NCBI GenBank assembly: GCA_030429205.1
Contig: JAUICZ010000001.1
Location: 62,001 to 126,000 of the forward strand
Reading direction: 5' to 3'
Source: Bacteroidia bacterium
GTDB taxonomy: Bacteria; Bacteroidota; Bacteroidia; Chitinophagales; Chitinophagaceae
DNA length: 64,000 bases
The notes below the pieces were generated by a model, which saw only the letters and a list, made by a program, of their open reading frames with translations, searched no databases and was not told the origin of the DNA. This document shows positions 34,783 to 42,838 of the stretch, in pieces; position 1 is the stretch's first letter; the number at the start of each line of letters is the position of its first letter. The position numbers were made by a program, and so were the translations under genes.

Positions 34783-35535
34783 ATGATTATTACCAAGGAA
34801 AGACCAAATTCATGGAGAGACTTAGAAAGCAAAGTTGCAAAGATACTTGTAGAATGTGGTTTCGTTGTGGAATCACCTAAGAAAATAGATACTGTTCGTG
34901 CCACTTATGAAGCAGATGTCTATGCTATTGAAAGAATTGAAAAACTAGAATATTCATTGATATGTGAATGCAAATACTGGGGTCAGGATATCCCTCAAGG
35001 AGTTATTCTTGGTTTTCGTGCAGCAATAGCAGATATTGGATGTAACATTGGATATGTGATAACAACCAGTAGGTTCCAATCAGGTGCAATTCAAAATACT
35101 GATTTTACAAATATTCAATTGGTGACTTGGGAAGAGTTTCAAGAAATATTTTTTGACGTTTGGTATTCAAACTACTTTTTTAAAGAAATGAATAAACAGC
35201 TTTATTTTAACTATGAGCCAGTTGTTGAATGGTTTGATGACTTAGATAAGAAAGACAAAAAATTATTTAATGATATTAAAAATAAACTATCCGAAATATT
35301 AGAAATTCAAAACTACTTTTGGAATCCACAATTTAAAAGTATAGCCCCTGCTATGCGTAAACATAAACTACCTTTAGAAAATAATTTATTTGACATGACG
35401 GAATATTACGGTGATGTCCCATCTGATGTTTTACAAGAAGAAAATCATTTAGAATTTTTAGATAAATTCCTTAAGTATTCTAAGCCAATTATTAAAGAGT
35501 ATATCCGTTTGGAACAAAAATACCAAAAATTATAA
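34783..35535 (+). CDS. Mrr-type restriction endonuclease-like protein
   Basis: A 250-residue protein. The N-terminal half is an Mrr_cat fold: WRDLESKVAKILVECGFVVE, then ATYEADVYAIE, YSLICECKYWGQDIP (Glu-x-Lys) and GYVITTSRFQSGA, where the last strand and SGA turn are typical of Mrr/RecB-like enzymes. The C-terminal half is helical and acidic with no recognised domain. Mrr enzymes cut modified or foreign DNA. It is the last gene before the arm sites and att copy of island 2. Confidence 0.75.
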   Translation: MIITKERPNSWRDLESKVAKILVECGFVVESPKKIDTVRATYEADVYAIERIEKLEYSLICECKYWGQDIPQGVILGFRAAIADIGCNIGYVITTSRFQSGAIQNTDFTNIQLVTWEEFQEIFFDVWYSNYFFKEMNKQLYFNYEPVVEWFDDLDKKDKKLFNDIKNKLSEILEIQNYFWNPQFKSIAPAMRKHKLPLENNLFDMTEYYGDVPSDVLQEENHLEFLDKFLKYSKPIIKEYIRLEQKYQKL

Positions 35536-35609
35536 TCATATTGTTTTTATTGCGTTATTATTAATTTTATAAAAACATTTCCAGAACAAATAGATAGGCG
35601 GAAACTAAT

Positions 35610-35628
35610 CGCACTACAAGCCGCACTA
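35610..35628 (+). repeat. paired CGCACTA repeats, candidate integrase arm sites (island 2 right end)
   Basis: CGCACTA at 35610-35616 and 35622-35628, 12 bp apart and exactly 170 bp before the tRNA copy at 35780. The geometry is identical to the pair at 14366-14384. Confidence 0.6.
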
Positions 35629-35779
35629 ATGTCCATAAAAAGGCTTATCTACACTAAAAATTGTGTGTTTCTTTCCTGCATTACTTTTCGTTGAGTCAAA
35701 TGCCCTGAAATGCTTTATTGGCAATGTGTAGAGCTTTCAAAAAACTGCTCAAAAAGACCTTTAAATGAGCTTTCTAACG

Positions 35780-35826
35780 CCAGCTCATAATCAGGGGGTC
35801 CTAGGTTCAAGTCCTAGTGGGACCAC
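35780..35826 (+). repeat. attachment-site copy: 3' half of tRNA-Met(CAT), right end of island 2
   Basis: CTCATAATCAGG (anticodon loop and 3' stem strand), T arm CTAGG-TTCAAGT-CCTAG and acceptor strand TGGGACCAC form a tRNA 3' half. The 5' half is absent, since the bases before the loop cannot pair with it. It is followed directly by a strong terminator and then by core genes, so this is the original chromosomal 3' end of the tRNA gene, pushed right by integration. Confidence 0.87.
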
Positions 35827-35859
35827 AAAGAAGGGTTACTGAAACAGTAACCCTTCTTT
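35827..35859 (+). terminator. strong terminator of the tRNA-Met locus
   Basis: AAAGAAGGGTTACTG and CAGTAACCCTTCTTT form a perfect 15-bp stem with a 3-base loop, followed by ATTTC. It begins right after the tRNA acceptor strand, as expected for the native tRNA terminator. Confidence 0.85.
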
Positions 35860-36008
35860 ATTTCAACCCTACCAACACAACAGTAAGCAATGTCAGACAT
35901 AGATATTGCTTTAAGGCCTGCAGAAGAACAGTTCATTCACTTACAGACCCAAAACTCTAATCTATTATTTGTATTATCTTCAATAAGCATAACATATACT
36001 CACACACA

Positions 36009-36542
36009 ATGAAAGGAATAGTATTTACCAAATTCATCGAGATGATTGAAGAGGTGGACGGTTATGAAATTGTTGATAAAATACTGATGGATGTAAAACC
36101 TGCAAGCGGGGGTGTTTACACCGCTGTAGGAACATACCCTCATAGCGAAATAGTAGAGATGGTCATCTCTTATTCAAAACATAAAGGGATAGAAGTAAGT
36201 GCTGCGCTAAGGGTGTTTGGCAGATATCTATTTGATGTATTTTATAACAATTACTCCAGTTTTTTCGACCCAAAACATACCGCTTTCGACTTTCTTGAAT
36301 CTATAGACAATTACATACACATCGAAGTAGCAAAGCTATATCCAGATGCACAGCTACCTAAGTTTACAACAGAAAGACCCGACCCCAAAACTTTAATAAT
36401 GATCTATAATTCAGAGCGCAAAATGTCCGACTTAGCTTACGGTTTGATCGAAAAAACATTAGAGCATTTTGGAGAGGAAAGAACGATACATGTAGATCAT
36501 ATTGAAACTGATGGCAGTAATGTAAAGTTCACCATTAAATAA
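36009..36542 (+). CDS. H-NOX heme nitric-oxide/oxygen-binding sensor
   Basis: The 177-residue protein carries the H-NOX signature at the canonical spacing: proximal heme ligand His104, Pro117 13 residues on, and YNSER (Y133, S135, R137) for the heme propionates. Position 142, where oxygen-binding H-NOX proteins have a distal Tyr, is Leu, so it should bind NO and not O2 (inference from known family structure). Stand-alone H-NOX proteins control a partner kinase; here the stop codon overlaps the kinase ATG (TAATG at 36540-36544). It is the first core gene after the island boundary. Confidence 0.93.
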   Translation: MKGIVFTKFIEMIEEVDGYEIVDKILMDVKPASGGVYTAVGTYPHSEIVEMVISYSKHKGIEVSAALRVFGRYLFDVFYNNYSSFFDPKHTAFDFLESIDNYIHIEVAKLYPDAQLPKFTTERPDPKTLIMIYNSERKMSDLAYGLIEKTLEHFGEERTIHVDHIETDGSNVKFTIK

Positions 36543-39018
36543 TGTCTGATAATATTGAAATACTGGAACGTAGGCTGCAAAGAGAAATTGCCGCTAGAAA
36601 AGAAGCAGAGGCTATTCTTGAAAAGAAAGCTTAGAGCTGTTTCATAGTAATGAGCAATTACAAAAGCTGAACCAATCTTTAGAGCAAACAATAGATGAAA
36701 GAACTAAAGAACTGGCAGAAAGCAAAAAGCAATTCCAGAATCTTGTAGAATCTGCAGGTGACATCATCTACAATGCAGATGTACGAGGATATTTCACTTA
36801 CGTAAACCCGGTAACAAGTAAAATATTAGGTTACGATATAGATGAGCTTATAGGCAAACACTACACAGAACTGGTACGTATCGACAAAGTTGAAGAAGTA
36901 AAAGCATACTATAGAAAGGTCCTAGAGCAGAAGATATCTACCAGCTATCTGGAATTTCCTGTATATGCCAAAAACCAGGAAGTATTCTGGCTGGGACAAA
37001 GAGTACAAATAGACTTCTCTAATAGCAACAAAATTGAAATCACGGCCGTTGCAAGGGACATAACAGAGCTAATGAATACAAGAAAAGCTCTGGAGTATAG
37101 CGAAAAAAAATACCGTAGCCTCATCAACAATATGGAGCTGGGGCTTTTGGAGGTAGACAATAACGGATTAATAATAAAAGCTTACGACTGGTTTTGCGAC
37201 ATGACTGGATATACAGCTGATGAGCTCATAGGTAAAAACCCCATAGAGGTATTCGTTAAACCGGAAGAGCGGTATATCATACTTGAGCAAGATGAAAAAA
37301 GACGTAGAGGACAGGCTGGCATCTACGAACTCCAAATGCGAAAAAAGTCCGGCGAATATATTTGGGTCGCTATTAGTGGTGCACCTTTTTATGATGGCGA
37401 TGGCAATGTTGCCGGTTCAATGGGGATTCATCTGGATATAACTGCTCATAAAAATTTACAAAGAGAGCTGGAAACTGCTAAAGAAGCCGCACTGGATGCA
37501 CAGCAGGCAGAAAAAGATTTTCTGGCACAAATGAGTCATGAAATTCGGACTCCTTTAAATGCGATCCTGGGCATGGCCAATTTGTTGAACACCACAAAGC
37601 TGAACAAACTGCAGGAAAGTTATGTAGAAGACATTCGTTATGCTGCAGACACCTTACATGGGTTGATCAGCGATGTACTGGATATATCAAAAATAGAAGC
37701 CGGAGAGGTAGATGTTGTAGAAAGTGATGTTGACTTAAATCTTGCTATATCAATGCTATGTAAAACGCTTGATTTTAGAGTAAAAGAAAGAGGCAACACT
37801 TTATCTTATAAAATTTCTGACAGCGTCCCCCAACATATTTTAGCAGACAAAAACTTTATCAATCAAATATTATACAACCTTGTTTACAATGCCATAAAAT
37901 TCACCAAAGATGGTAGCATCTCTATAAATGTATCCATTCAGCAAAAGTTAGGCAAAGAGCTTTTACTAATGTTCATAGTAAAAGATACAGGCATTGGTAT
38001 TAGAAAAGACAGGATACCGCTTGTTTTTGATCGTTACAAACAAGAAACAAAAGAAACAAATCGCAAGTATGGTGGCACAGGTCTGGGGCTCGCCATTTCT
38101 CGAAAATTAATTGAGTTACATGGTGGTAATATATCCGTAGAAAGTAACGAAGGCGAAGGGTCAACTTTCAGCTTTACTTTGAAAGTCAAGCCAAGTACTC
38201 GTCCGCAAGAAGACTACAACATTAGCAATGATGAAAAGAGTCTGAAAAACATAAAGGCGCTCATCGCAGAAGACAACGACCTCAACCTAAAATATATACA
38301 AACCATCTTAAGCCAATGGGGTGTTGAATTTAAAATAGCCCGTGACGGACAGCAAGCTGTTACCTTATCAAAAGCAGAACCTTTTGATGTAATACTAATG
38401 GATATGCACATGCCCGTTATGGACGGCTACGAAGCTGCCGTTACAATAAGATCAGACAACAACAATCCTAATAATAAATCAAAAATACTAGCCTTAACCG
38501 CTTCTGCGTTGCTTGATGAAAAAAGAAGAGCCAGAAAGGCAGGCATGGACGACCACCTTACCAAGCCTTTTACCCCTGATGCCTTATTTGGTTTTATTGC
38601 ACAGCATGTAAACATACATTCAGCAAAAAAAGATGAGCTGCAAACAGTCTTTGATGAACTCAATCTTCCCGAAGCAATTAGTAAAGATACATTAGCTGAG
38701 TTCTATCAAAACGAGAAAGACTATGCACAGCAAATGGTACAATTTTATCTGGGGATGATAGATGAAGAACTGAAGAAAGGTAAAAGCTACCTTGAATCTA
38801 AAAACTATAATGAAGTTGTAAGCTGGATACATAAATTAGCGCCAAACTTTGTAATGGTAGGGTTACCTCAGTTCACAGAGCAATTCAAGAGCATAGAAAT
38901 TAAGCTAAAAGAGCAAGGCTCGCTGGATGGGTTTAATGATGAAGTTGTATTATTATTGAATAACTTATCCCAAGCAAACAAATCCGTAGAAACTCTTAAT
39001 GAAATATTACAATCATGA
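36542..39018 (+). pseudogene. hybrid PAS-PAS-HisKA-HATPase-REC-Hpt histidine kinase, frame broken near its N-terminus
   Basis: ATG 36542 reads 30 codons (MSDNIEILERRLQREIAARK, ending EAILEKKA) to TAG at 36632. In the next frame from 36631 the sequence continues smoothly as LELFHSNEQLQKLNQSLEQ and stays open to 39018, so one base is missing or the ribosome must slip by -1. Restored, the protein is about 825 residues: coiled coil, PAS (FQNLVESAGDIIYNAD), PAS (MELGLLEVDNNGLI), HisKA (MSHEIRTPLNAILGM), HATPase (DTGIGI, GGTGLGLAISRKLIE), REC (MDMHMPVMDGYEA) and Hpt (SWIHKLAPNF). An internal ATG at 37072 gives a 648-residue form lacking the first PAS. It is coupled to H-NOX before and to the LytTR regulator after. 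Confidence 0.85.
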
Positions 39019-39698
39019 TCAGTGCAATAGTTGTAGACGATGATAGCATGGCAAGAGAATCGATGAGGTTCTTGTTGGAGAAATTTGACAATATTGAATT
39101 AATAGAATCTTTCGAGTCGGCATTCGATGCTAAAAAATACCTGGCAGAGAATAGTGTTGATATAATATTCCTGGATATAGAAATGCCGGAACTGTCTGGT
39201 TTTGAGTTCTTATCTACTACAAAAGAGCTACCCGGCATAGTACTTACTACAGGTAATGCAGACTATGCAATTGAAGCCTTTGAGTATGAAGTGCTGGATT
39301 TTCTAGTAAAGCCCATCAACTTTGCACGTCTATCTAAATCAATAGACCGTTATGAAAAAAGCAAAAAGATAGCGATAGCAGATCGTGAAGATATGTTTGT
39401 AAGATCTGAAGGGAAGTTTGTACGAGTCCCCTTTGATGATCTGCTGTTTGCACAAACAAGAGAAGATTACATGTGCTTATTCATGACAGACAAATCTAAA
39501 CTCATCATACACTCGACCCTATCAAAGCTTGAAAAGAGTTTACCTGAATCTCGTTTTCAGAAAGTGCACAGAAGTTACATCGTCAACTTGAGCAAAATAG
39601 TTGACGTTGATGAAACAACTATAGTGATAGAAGACCATGTTATTCCCATAAGCAGAGCTTTCAGACCCATACTGAAAAACAGGTTAGGTCTTCAATAA
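39015..39698 (+). CDS. LytTR-family response regulator
   Basis: A 227-residue regulator. The receiver domain (1-118) has the acidic pair VVDDDSM, phospho-acceptor Asp in IIFLDIEMPELSG, conserved Thr in VLTTGNADYA and Lys in FLVKPINFARL. The C-terminal LytTR DNA-binding domain (about 130-227) shows FVRVPFDDLLFAQTREDYM and FQKVHRSYIVNLSKI. It overlaps the kinase stop by 4 bases. LytTR proteins bind paired direct repeats about 21 bp apart; exactly such a pair lies just downstream at 39702-39734, ahead of the secreted-protein gene. Confidence 0.95.
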   Translation: MISAIVVDDDSMARESMRFLLEKFDNIELIESFESAFDAKKYLAENSVDIIFLDIEMPELSGFEFLSTTKELPGIVLTTGNADYAIEAFEYEVLDFLVKPINFARLSKSIDRYEKSKKIAIADREDMFVRSEGKFVRVPFDDLLFAQTREDYMCLFMTDKSKLIIHSTLSKLEKSLPESRFQKVHRSYIVNLSKIVDVDETTIVIEDHVIPISRAFRPILKNRLGLQ

Positions 39699-39701
39699 TT
39701 A

Positions 39702-39734
39702 CCAAACTCCGAAAGATTCCTTCCAAACTCCGAA
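39702..39734 (+). promoter_or_regulatory. pair of 12-bp direct repeats at 21-bp spacing, candidate LytTR operator
   Basis: CCAAACTCCGAA is repeated without mismatch at 39702-39713 and 39723-39734. The start-to-start distance of 21 bp is two helical turns, the arrangement bound by LytTR dimers. The pair lies upstream of a promoter whose -33 element is poor, as expected for an activator-dependent gene. Confidence 0.7.
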
Positions 39735-39763
39735 TTGTTTCCTGTAGAGGCAGATTGCGACTC

Positions 39764-39771
39764 TACTTTTG
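39764..39771 (+). promoter_or_regulatory. -7 box TACTTTTG of the secreted-protein gene
   Basis: This is a perfect TAnnTTTG match, with no good TTTG -33 element at the usual distance. The start of transcription would be near 39778, leaving a leader of about 45 bases before ATG 39824. Confidence 0.65.
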
Positions 39772-39823
39772 TACTAACAAATTCAAAAAACAATTCTTTT
39801 TAACGATTTAAAAAACTAACAAA

Positions 39824-40381
39824 ATGAAAAAATTAATCGCAATCGCAGCCTTCGCAACAGTAACTATCTCTGCTAACGCTCAAAACTCAAATCAATCAGC
39901 TAATGCTTCTCAAACTGTAAAACTACAGTTGAGTAATGCAATCGAGATCACTTTCACAGGTAATGGTAATTCTATCGGTTCTGATGTAACTATCCCTTTC
40001 AACTCGGTTAACGATTACGCTAACGGTGTGGAAAGTAACGACCAACAATTGAAAGTTCGTTCTAACAAAGACTTCGACGTAACAGTAAAAGCTAATGCAG
40101 CCAGCTTTACTTACTCTGGTAACACAACACCTGCTCCAACTATGCCGGTACAAAATGTTCTTAACCTGAAAGTTACAGGTAACAACACCGGTGGTGCCAT
40201 TGCTTCTCCTTTCTCAAGCACTGCATATGCCAGCCTTACTGCTGCTGACCAGGATCTTATAGAAGGGGGTAGCCGTGGTGGTAACCAAACTTTCGACATC
40301 AAGTATAAAGCTACTCCGGGATTTGCTTACCCTGCAGGTGTATACGCTGTAGACGTAGTATATACAGCTACTCAAAAATAA
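39824..40381 (+). CDS. small secreted beta-rich protein, probable target of the H-NOX/LytTR system
   Basis: The 185-residue protein has a clear signal peptide (MKKLIAIAAFATVTISANAQ, cleavage after the AQ). The mature part consists of short strands and N/T/S-rich loops (TVKLQLSNAIEITFTGNG, LKVRSNKDFDVTVKAN) and ends PAGVYAVDVVYTATQK. The pattern resembles fimbrial or matrix proteins of the DUF4402/spore-coat-U kind, but I cannot name the family firmly. It has no lipobox and no T9SS tail. Codons look optimised, suggesting high expression. It is monocistronic between the LytTR-type repeats and a strong terminator. Confidence 0.85.
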   Translation: MKKLIAIAAFATVTISANAQNSNQSANASQTVKLQLSNAIEITFTGNGNSIGSDVTIPFNSVNDYANGVESNDQQLKVRSNKDFDVTVKANAASFTYSGNTTPAPTMPVQNVLNLKVTGNNTGGAIASPFSSTAYASLTAADQDLIEGGSRGGNQTFDIKYKATPGFAYPAGVYAVDVVYTATQK

Positions 40382-40405
40382 AATTCACTTTTCATAACTG
40401 TAGTA

Positions 40406-40433
40406 AAAAGCCGCTTCTATAGAAGCGGCTTTT
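40406..40433. terminator. bidirectional terminator between the secreted protein and the 2OG oxygenase
   Basis: AAAAGCCGCTTCT and AGAAGCGGCTTTT form a perfect 13-bp stem, with A and T runs that serve both convergent genes. Confidence 0.85.
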
Positions 40434-41031
40434 ATATTCTTTTCAACCAACCTGTTATGCTAAAACGTGGCTTAGTACACACCGCTACTTCATGTTCCAT
40501 TTCATCACTTTTAAAGAAAACGGTTTTGCCTGCAGTAGGTGCTATCGAAACTATATCATCATCTTCAGGATACAACATTAAATGACCTCCATCAACTTCT
40601 TCCCAATCTTCATTTAGGTAAGAAACTAATGAGAACTTCCTTTCACTGTTTGTTTTAAATTGATCTTTATGCCTTTTGTAAAACGTGCCCGGTTCATATA
40701 CCGCATAATGAAACTCGTATGCATTAATACCGGTATAGCATGTTCTGTTCAGATATAAAATAAAAGCCTCAACCAGCTCAATAAATTTTTTCTCTGCATC
40801 ATTCTCAGTAGCGCTGTTTATCCAGAAAATCTTGTCTCTTCTGATCGTATCATTTACCACTCTGTTATTTACATCACCTATTCCTGCAACTGATAAATGC
40901 CCATCAAAATACAGATTATCGAGATGCGCGCGCAACTGTGCAACTAAAGGTCGCGGAATAAAAAAATTAGAAATACCGGCTCCATTATTCAGATAACCAT
41001 CAATTAGTTCTTCAAACTTCTCAATCATCAC
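40432..41031 (-). CDS. 2-oxoglutarate/Fe(II)-dependent oxygenase, prolyl-4-hydroxylase type
   Basis: The 199-residue enzyme shows the double-stranded beta-helix iron site: HKDQF (His and Asp), EHEV (second His) and RFSITGWL, where Arg binds 2-oxoglutarate. The strand YEFHYAVYEPGTFYKRHKD and EDWEEVDGGHLMLYPED are typical of the P4H-like family that hydroxylates protein or peptide substrates. Length is normal for the bacterial form. Its stop lies inside the bidirectional terminator. Substrate unknown. Confidence 0.9.
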   Translation of the reverse strand: MMIEKFEELIDGYLNNGAGISNFFIPRPLVAQLRAHLDNLYFDGHLSVAGIGDVNNRVVNDTIRRDKIFWINSATENDAEKKFIELVEAFILYLNRTCYTGINAYEFHYAVYEPGTFYKRHKDQFKTNSERKFSLVSYLNEDWEEVDGGHLMLYPEDDDIVSIAPTAGKTVFFKSDEMEHEVAVCTKPRFSITGWLKRI

Positions 41032-41139
41032 TTTGCCCTTCTACGCTGTGTTCGAAATATTGTTAAAGCCTGCTTTAGTATGGCTGCACAATATTAGTTA
41101 TTCTTTCTAATATTCAGATCAATACAATACGTTTTTTTG

Positions 41140-41157
41140 TTGTAACTAATGTTACAA
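41140..41157. promoter_or_regulatory. palindrome TTGTAAC-N4-GTTACAA upstream of a T9SS cargo gene
   Basis: This is a perfect 7-bp inverted repeat around TAAT, 33 bp before the start codon at 41190. Size and position suit an operator or a cis-acting promoter element; a T-rich run surrounds it. No regulator is assigned. Confidence 0.4.
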
Positions 41158-41189
41158 ACAGGCTTTTTTGTTTCATGTATTATTGTAAT

Positions 41190-42788
41190 ATGAAACTACG
41201 ACTACTATTGCTTGCTGCTTTCTTTATCAGCAGCCAGACACATGCTCAAAACTTTGACTATTCTGTACAGGTTAAACCAATAACAATATCCGGATTACCC
41301 GGCTTGCATTCGTATGCATTCGCCCAAAACAATGGGAAATGGCTGATTATAGGTGGACGAAGAGATGGGCTACACCCAAGACAACCGTTTAACAGCTTCC
41401 CTCAATCTCAAAACAATACAGACATATTTGTAGTAGATATTGCTTCAAAACAATACTGGAGCAGTAGTGTTACATCTTTGCCTTTGAGCATTGCAGAACA
41501 ATTACAAGCTACCAATATGAACTTCCACCAGATAGAGGATACACTATATTTCATGGGAGGGTATGCTTACTCTGCATCTGCAACAGACCATATTACCTTC
41601 CCATACCTGACAACAGTAAACATTCCGGGCTTAATACAAGCTGTCATAAATAACACATCAATTAACGGGCATTTCAAACAAAGCTCTGACACTGCATTTG
41701 CTGTTACTGGCGGCCATCTTGCAAATATTGGTGACACATTGTACTTAGTAGGCGGGCACAAGTTTGACGGCAGGTACAATCCGATGGGTAACCCAACATA
41801 TACGCAGAAGTACACTAACCAAATTAGAAAGTTCACTATCAACAATACGGGTAGCCAACCCGTCATTGCGTCTTATGCTACAATAACTGATGCTGTACAC
41901 TTAAGAAGAAGAGATTATAATTTGCTGCCACAGATATTCCCCAATGGTGATGAAGGTTTTACTATCTCGTCAGGAGTTTTTCAGCAAAATATTGATTTGC
42001 CTTTTTTATACCCTGTTGATATTACATCTAAAGGGTACACGCCACAAACTTCATTCAATCAATACTTGAGCAATTACCACAGTGCTACTGTTGCACTATT
42101 TGATAGTAATGCAAATGCTATGCACATGATTTTTTTAGGTGGCATCAGCCAATACTACTATCAAAATGGAGTGAAAATAAAAGATGACAATGTACCTTTT
42201 GTAAATACAATCAGCAGAGTAACACGTGCTGCAAATGGCACACTCAACGAATATAAATTAAAAGACAGCATGCCCTCTTTTAAGGGTGCCAGTGCAGAGT
42301 TTATTCTCAACACATCAACACCTCATTATTCATCAGAAATAATAAAACTACATACAATTAAAAACGACACTGTATTGATCGGACATATTCTTGGGGGCAT
42401 TTCCAGCTCTATGCTCAACCCCTTTGGTAGCAACCAAACTAATAACACCAATGCCGACAATACTATTTATGAGGTATACCTGATAAAATCTAACACCAAT
42501 ACTGTTGAACATATTAACGGATCCAACCCATACGACGTAAACATATACCCTATGCCTGCAAGTGCAGATCTGTTTATAAAGCCCGGTAAAAATAGCTACA
42601 ATAAAGCAAACTACTTCATTACAGACGTATCAGGAAAAGTAGTACAAAGCGGAGGATGGGATAAAGCAGATATTACTACTGGCGATTATCATATAAAACT
42701 CGGACAACAACCAAGCAGTTCATTATTATACATCACAATAGTATTTGACAATATTTTCTTTACAACAAAAGAAGTAATGACCAAATGA
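41190..42788 (+). CDS. secreted kelch-like beta-propeller protein with T9SS sorting tail
   Basis: The ATG at 41190 gives a signal peptide (MKLRLLLLAAFFISSQTHAQ); an earlier ATG at 41175 would put MYYCN in front and is less likely. The body has repeated W/G-rich blade motifs (GKWLIIGGRRDG, LYFMGGYAYS, LYLVGGHKFDGR, MHMIFLGGISQYY, IGHILGGISS), as in kelch/galactose-oxidase propellers. The last 80 residues (NIYPMPASADLFIKPG, then ITDVSGKVVQSG) are a T9SS type A sorting domain, so it is exported and displayed or released. It is a single gene between a palindrome and a terminator. Confidence 0.85.
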   Translation: MKLRLLLLAAFFISSQTHAQNFDYSVQVKPITISGLPGLHSYAFAQNNGKWLIIGGRRDGLHPRQPFNSFPQSQNNTDIFVVDIASKQYWSSSVTSLPLSIAEQLQATNMNFHQIEDTLYFMGGYAYSASATDHITFPYLTTVNIPGLIQAVINNTSINGHFKQSSDTAFAVTGGHLANIGDTLYLVGGHKFDGRYNPMGNPTYTQKYTNQIRKFTINNTGSQPVIASYATITDAVHLRRRDYNLLPQIFPNGDEGFTISSGVFQQNIDLPFLYPVDITSKGYTPQTSFNQYLSNYHSATVALFDSNANAMHMIFLGGISQYYYQNGVKIKDDNVPFVNTISRVTRAANGTLNEYKLKDSMPSFKGASAEFILNTSTPHYSSEIIKLHTIKNDTVLIGHILGGISSSMLNPFGSNQTNNTNADNTIYEVYLIKSNTNTVEHINGSNPYDVNIYPMPASADLFIKPGKNSYNKANYFITDVSGKVVQSGGWDKADITTGDYHIKLGQQPSSSLLYITIVFDNIFFTTKEVMTK

Positions 42789-42793
42789 TGCAT

Positions 42794-42822
42794 AAAAAAA
42801 GGGCACCGAGGTGCCCTTTTTT
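42794..42822. terminator. bidirectional hairpin terminator
   Basis: GGGCACC-GA-GGTGCCC with A and T runs on the two sides lies between the convergent T9SS cargo genes. Confidence 0.85.
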
Positions 42823-42838
42823 ATATTGTTATTATGTA

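Larger units (their letters stand above)
35536..36008. other. gene-poor right boundary of island 2
   Basis: This stretch holds the arm-site pair (35610-35628), the sequence shared with the first att flank (about 35715-35779), the tRNA-Met 3' half (35780-35826) and the tRNA terminator (35827-35859). Beyond 35860 lies the upstream region of the H-NOX gene, which has no firmly supported promoter. Confidence 0.65.

Noticed and set aside
1-35826. Integrative conjugative element or prophage
   Set aside because: No relaxase, Tra, replication, capsid, terminase or lysis gene is recognisable in the visible part, although island 1 extends beyond the left edge.
35890-36012. A 40-codon ORF (MSDIDIALRPAEEQFIH...) ending in an ATGA overlap with the H-NOX start
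   Set aside because: The N-terminal half looks protein-like but the second half (SSISITYTHTQ) does not, and it covers the only space for the H-NOX promoter. Without conservation data I do not call it a gene.
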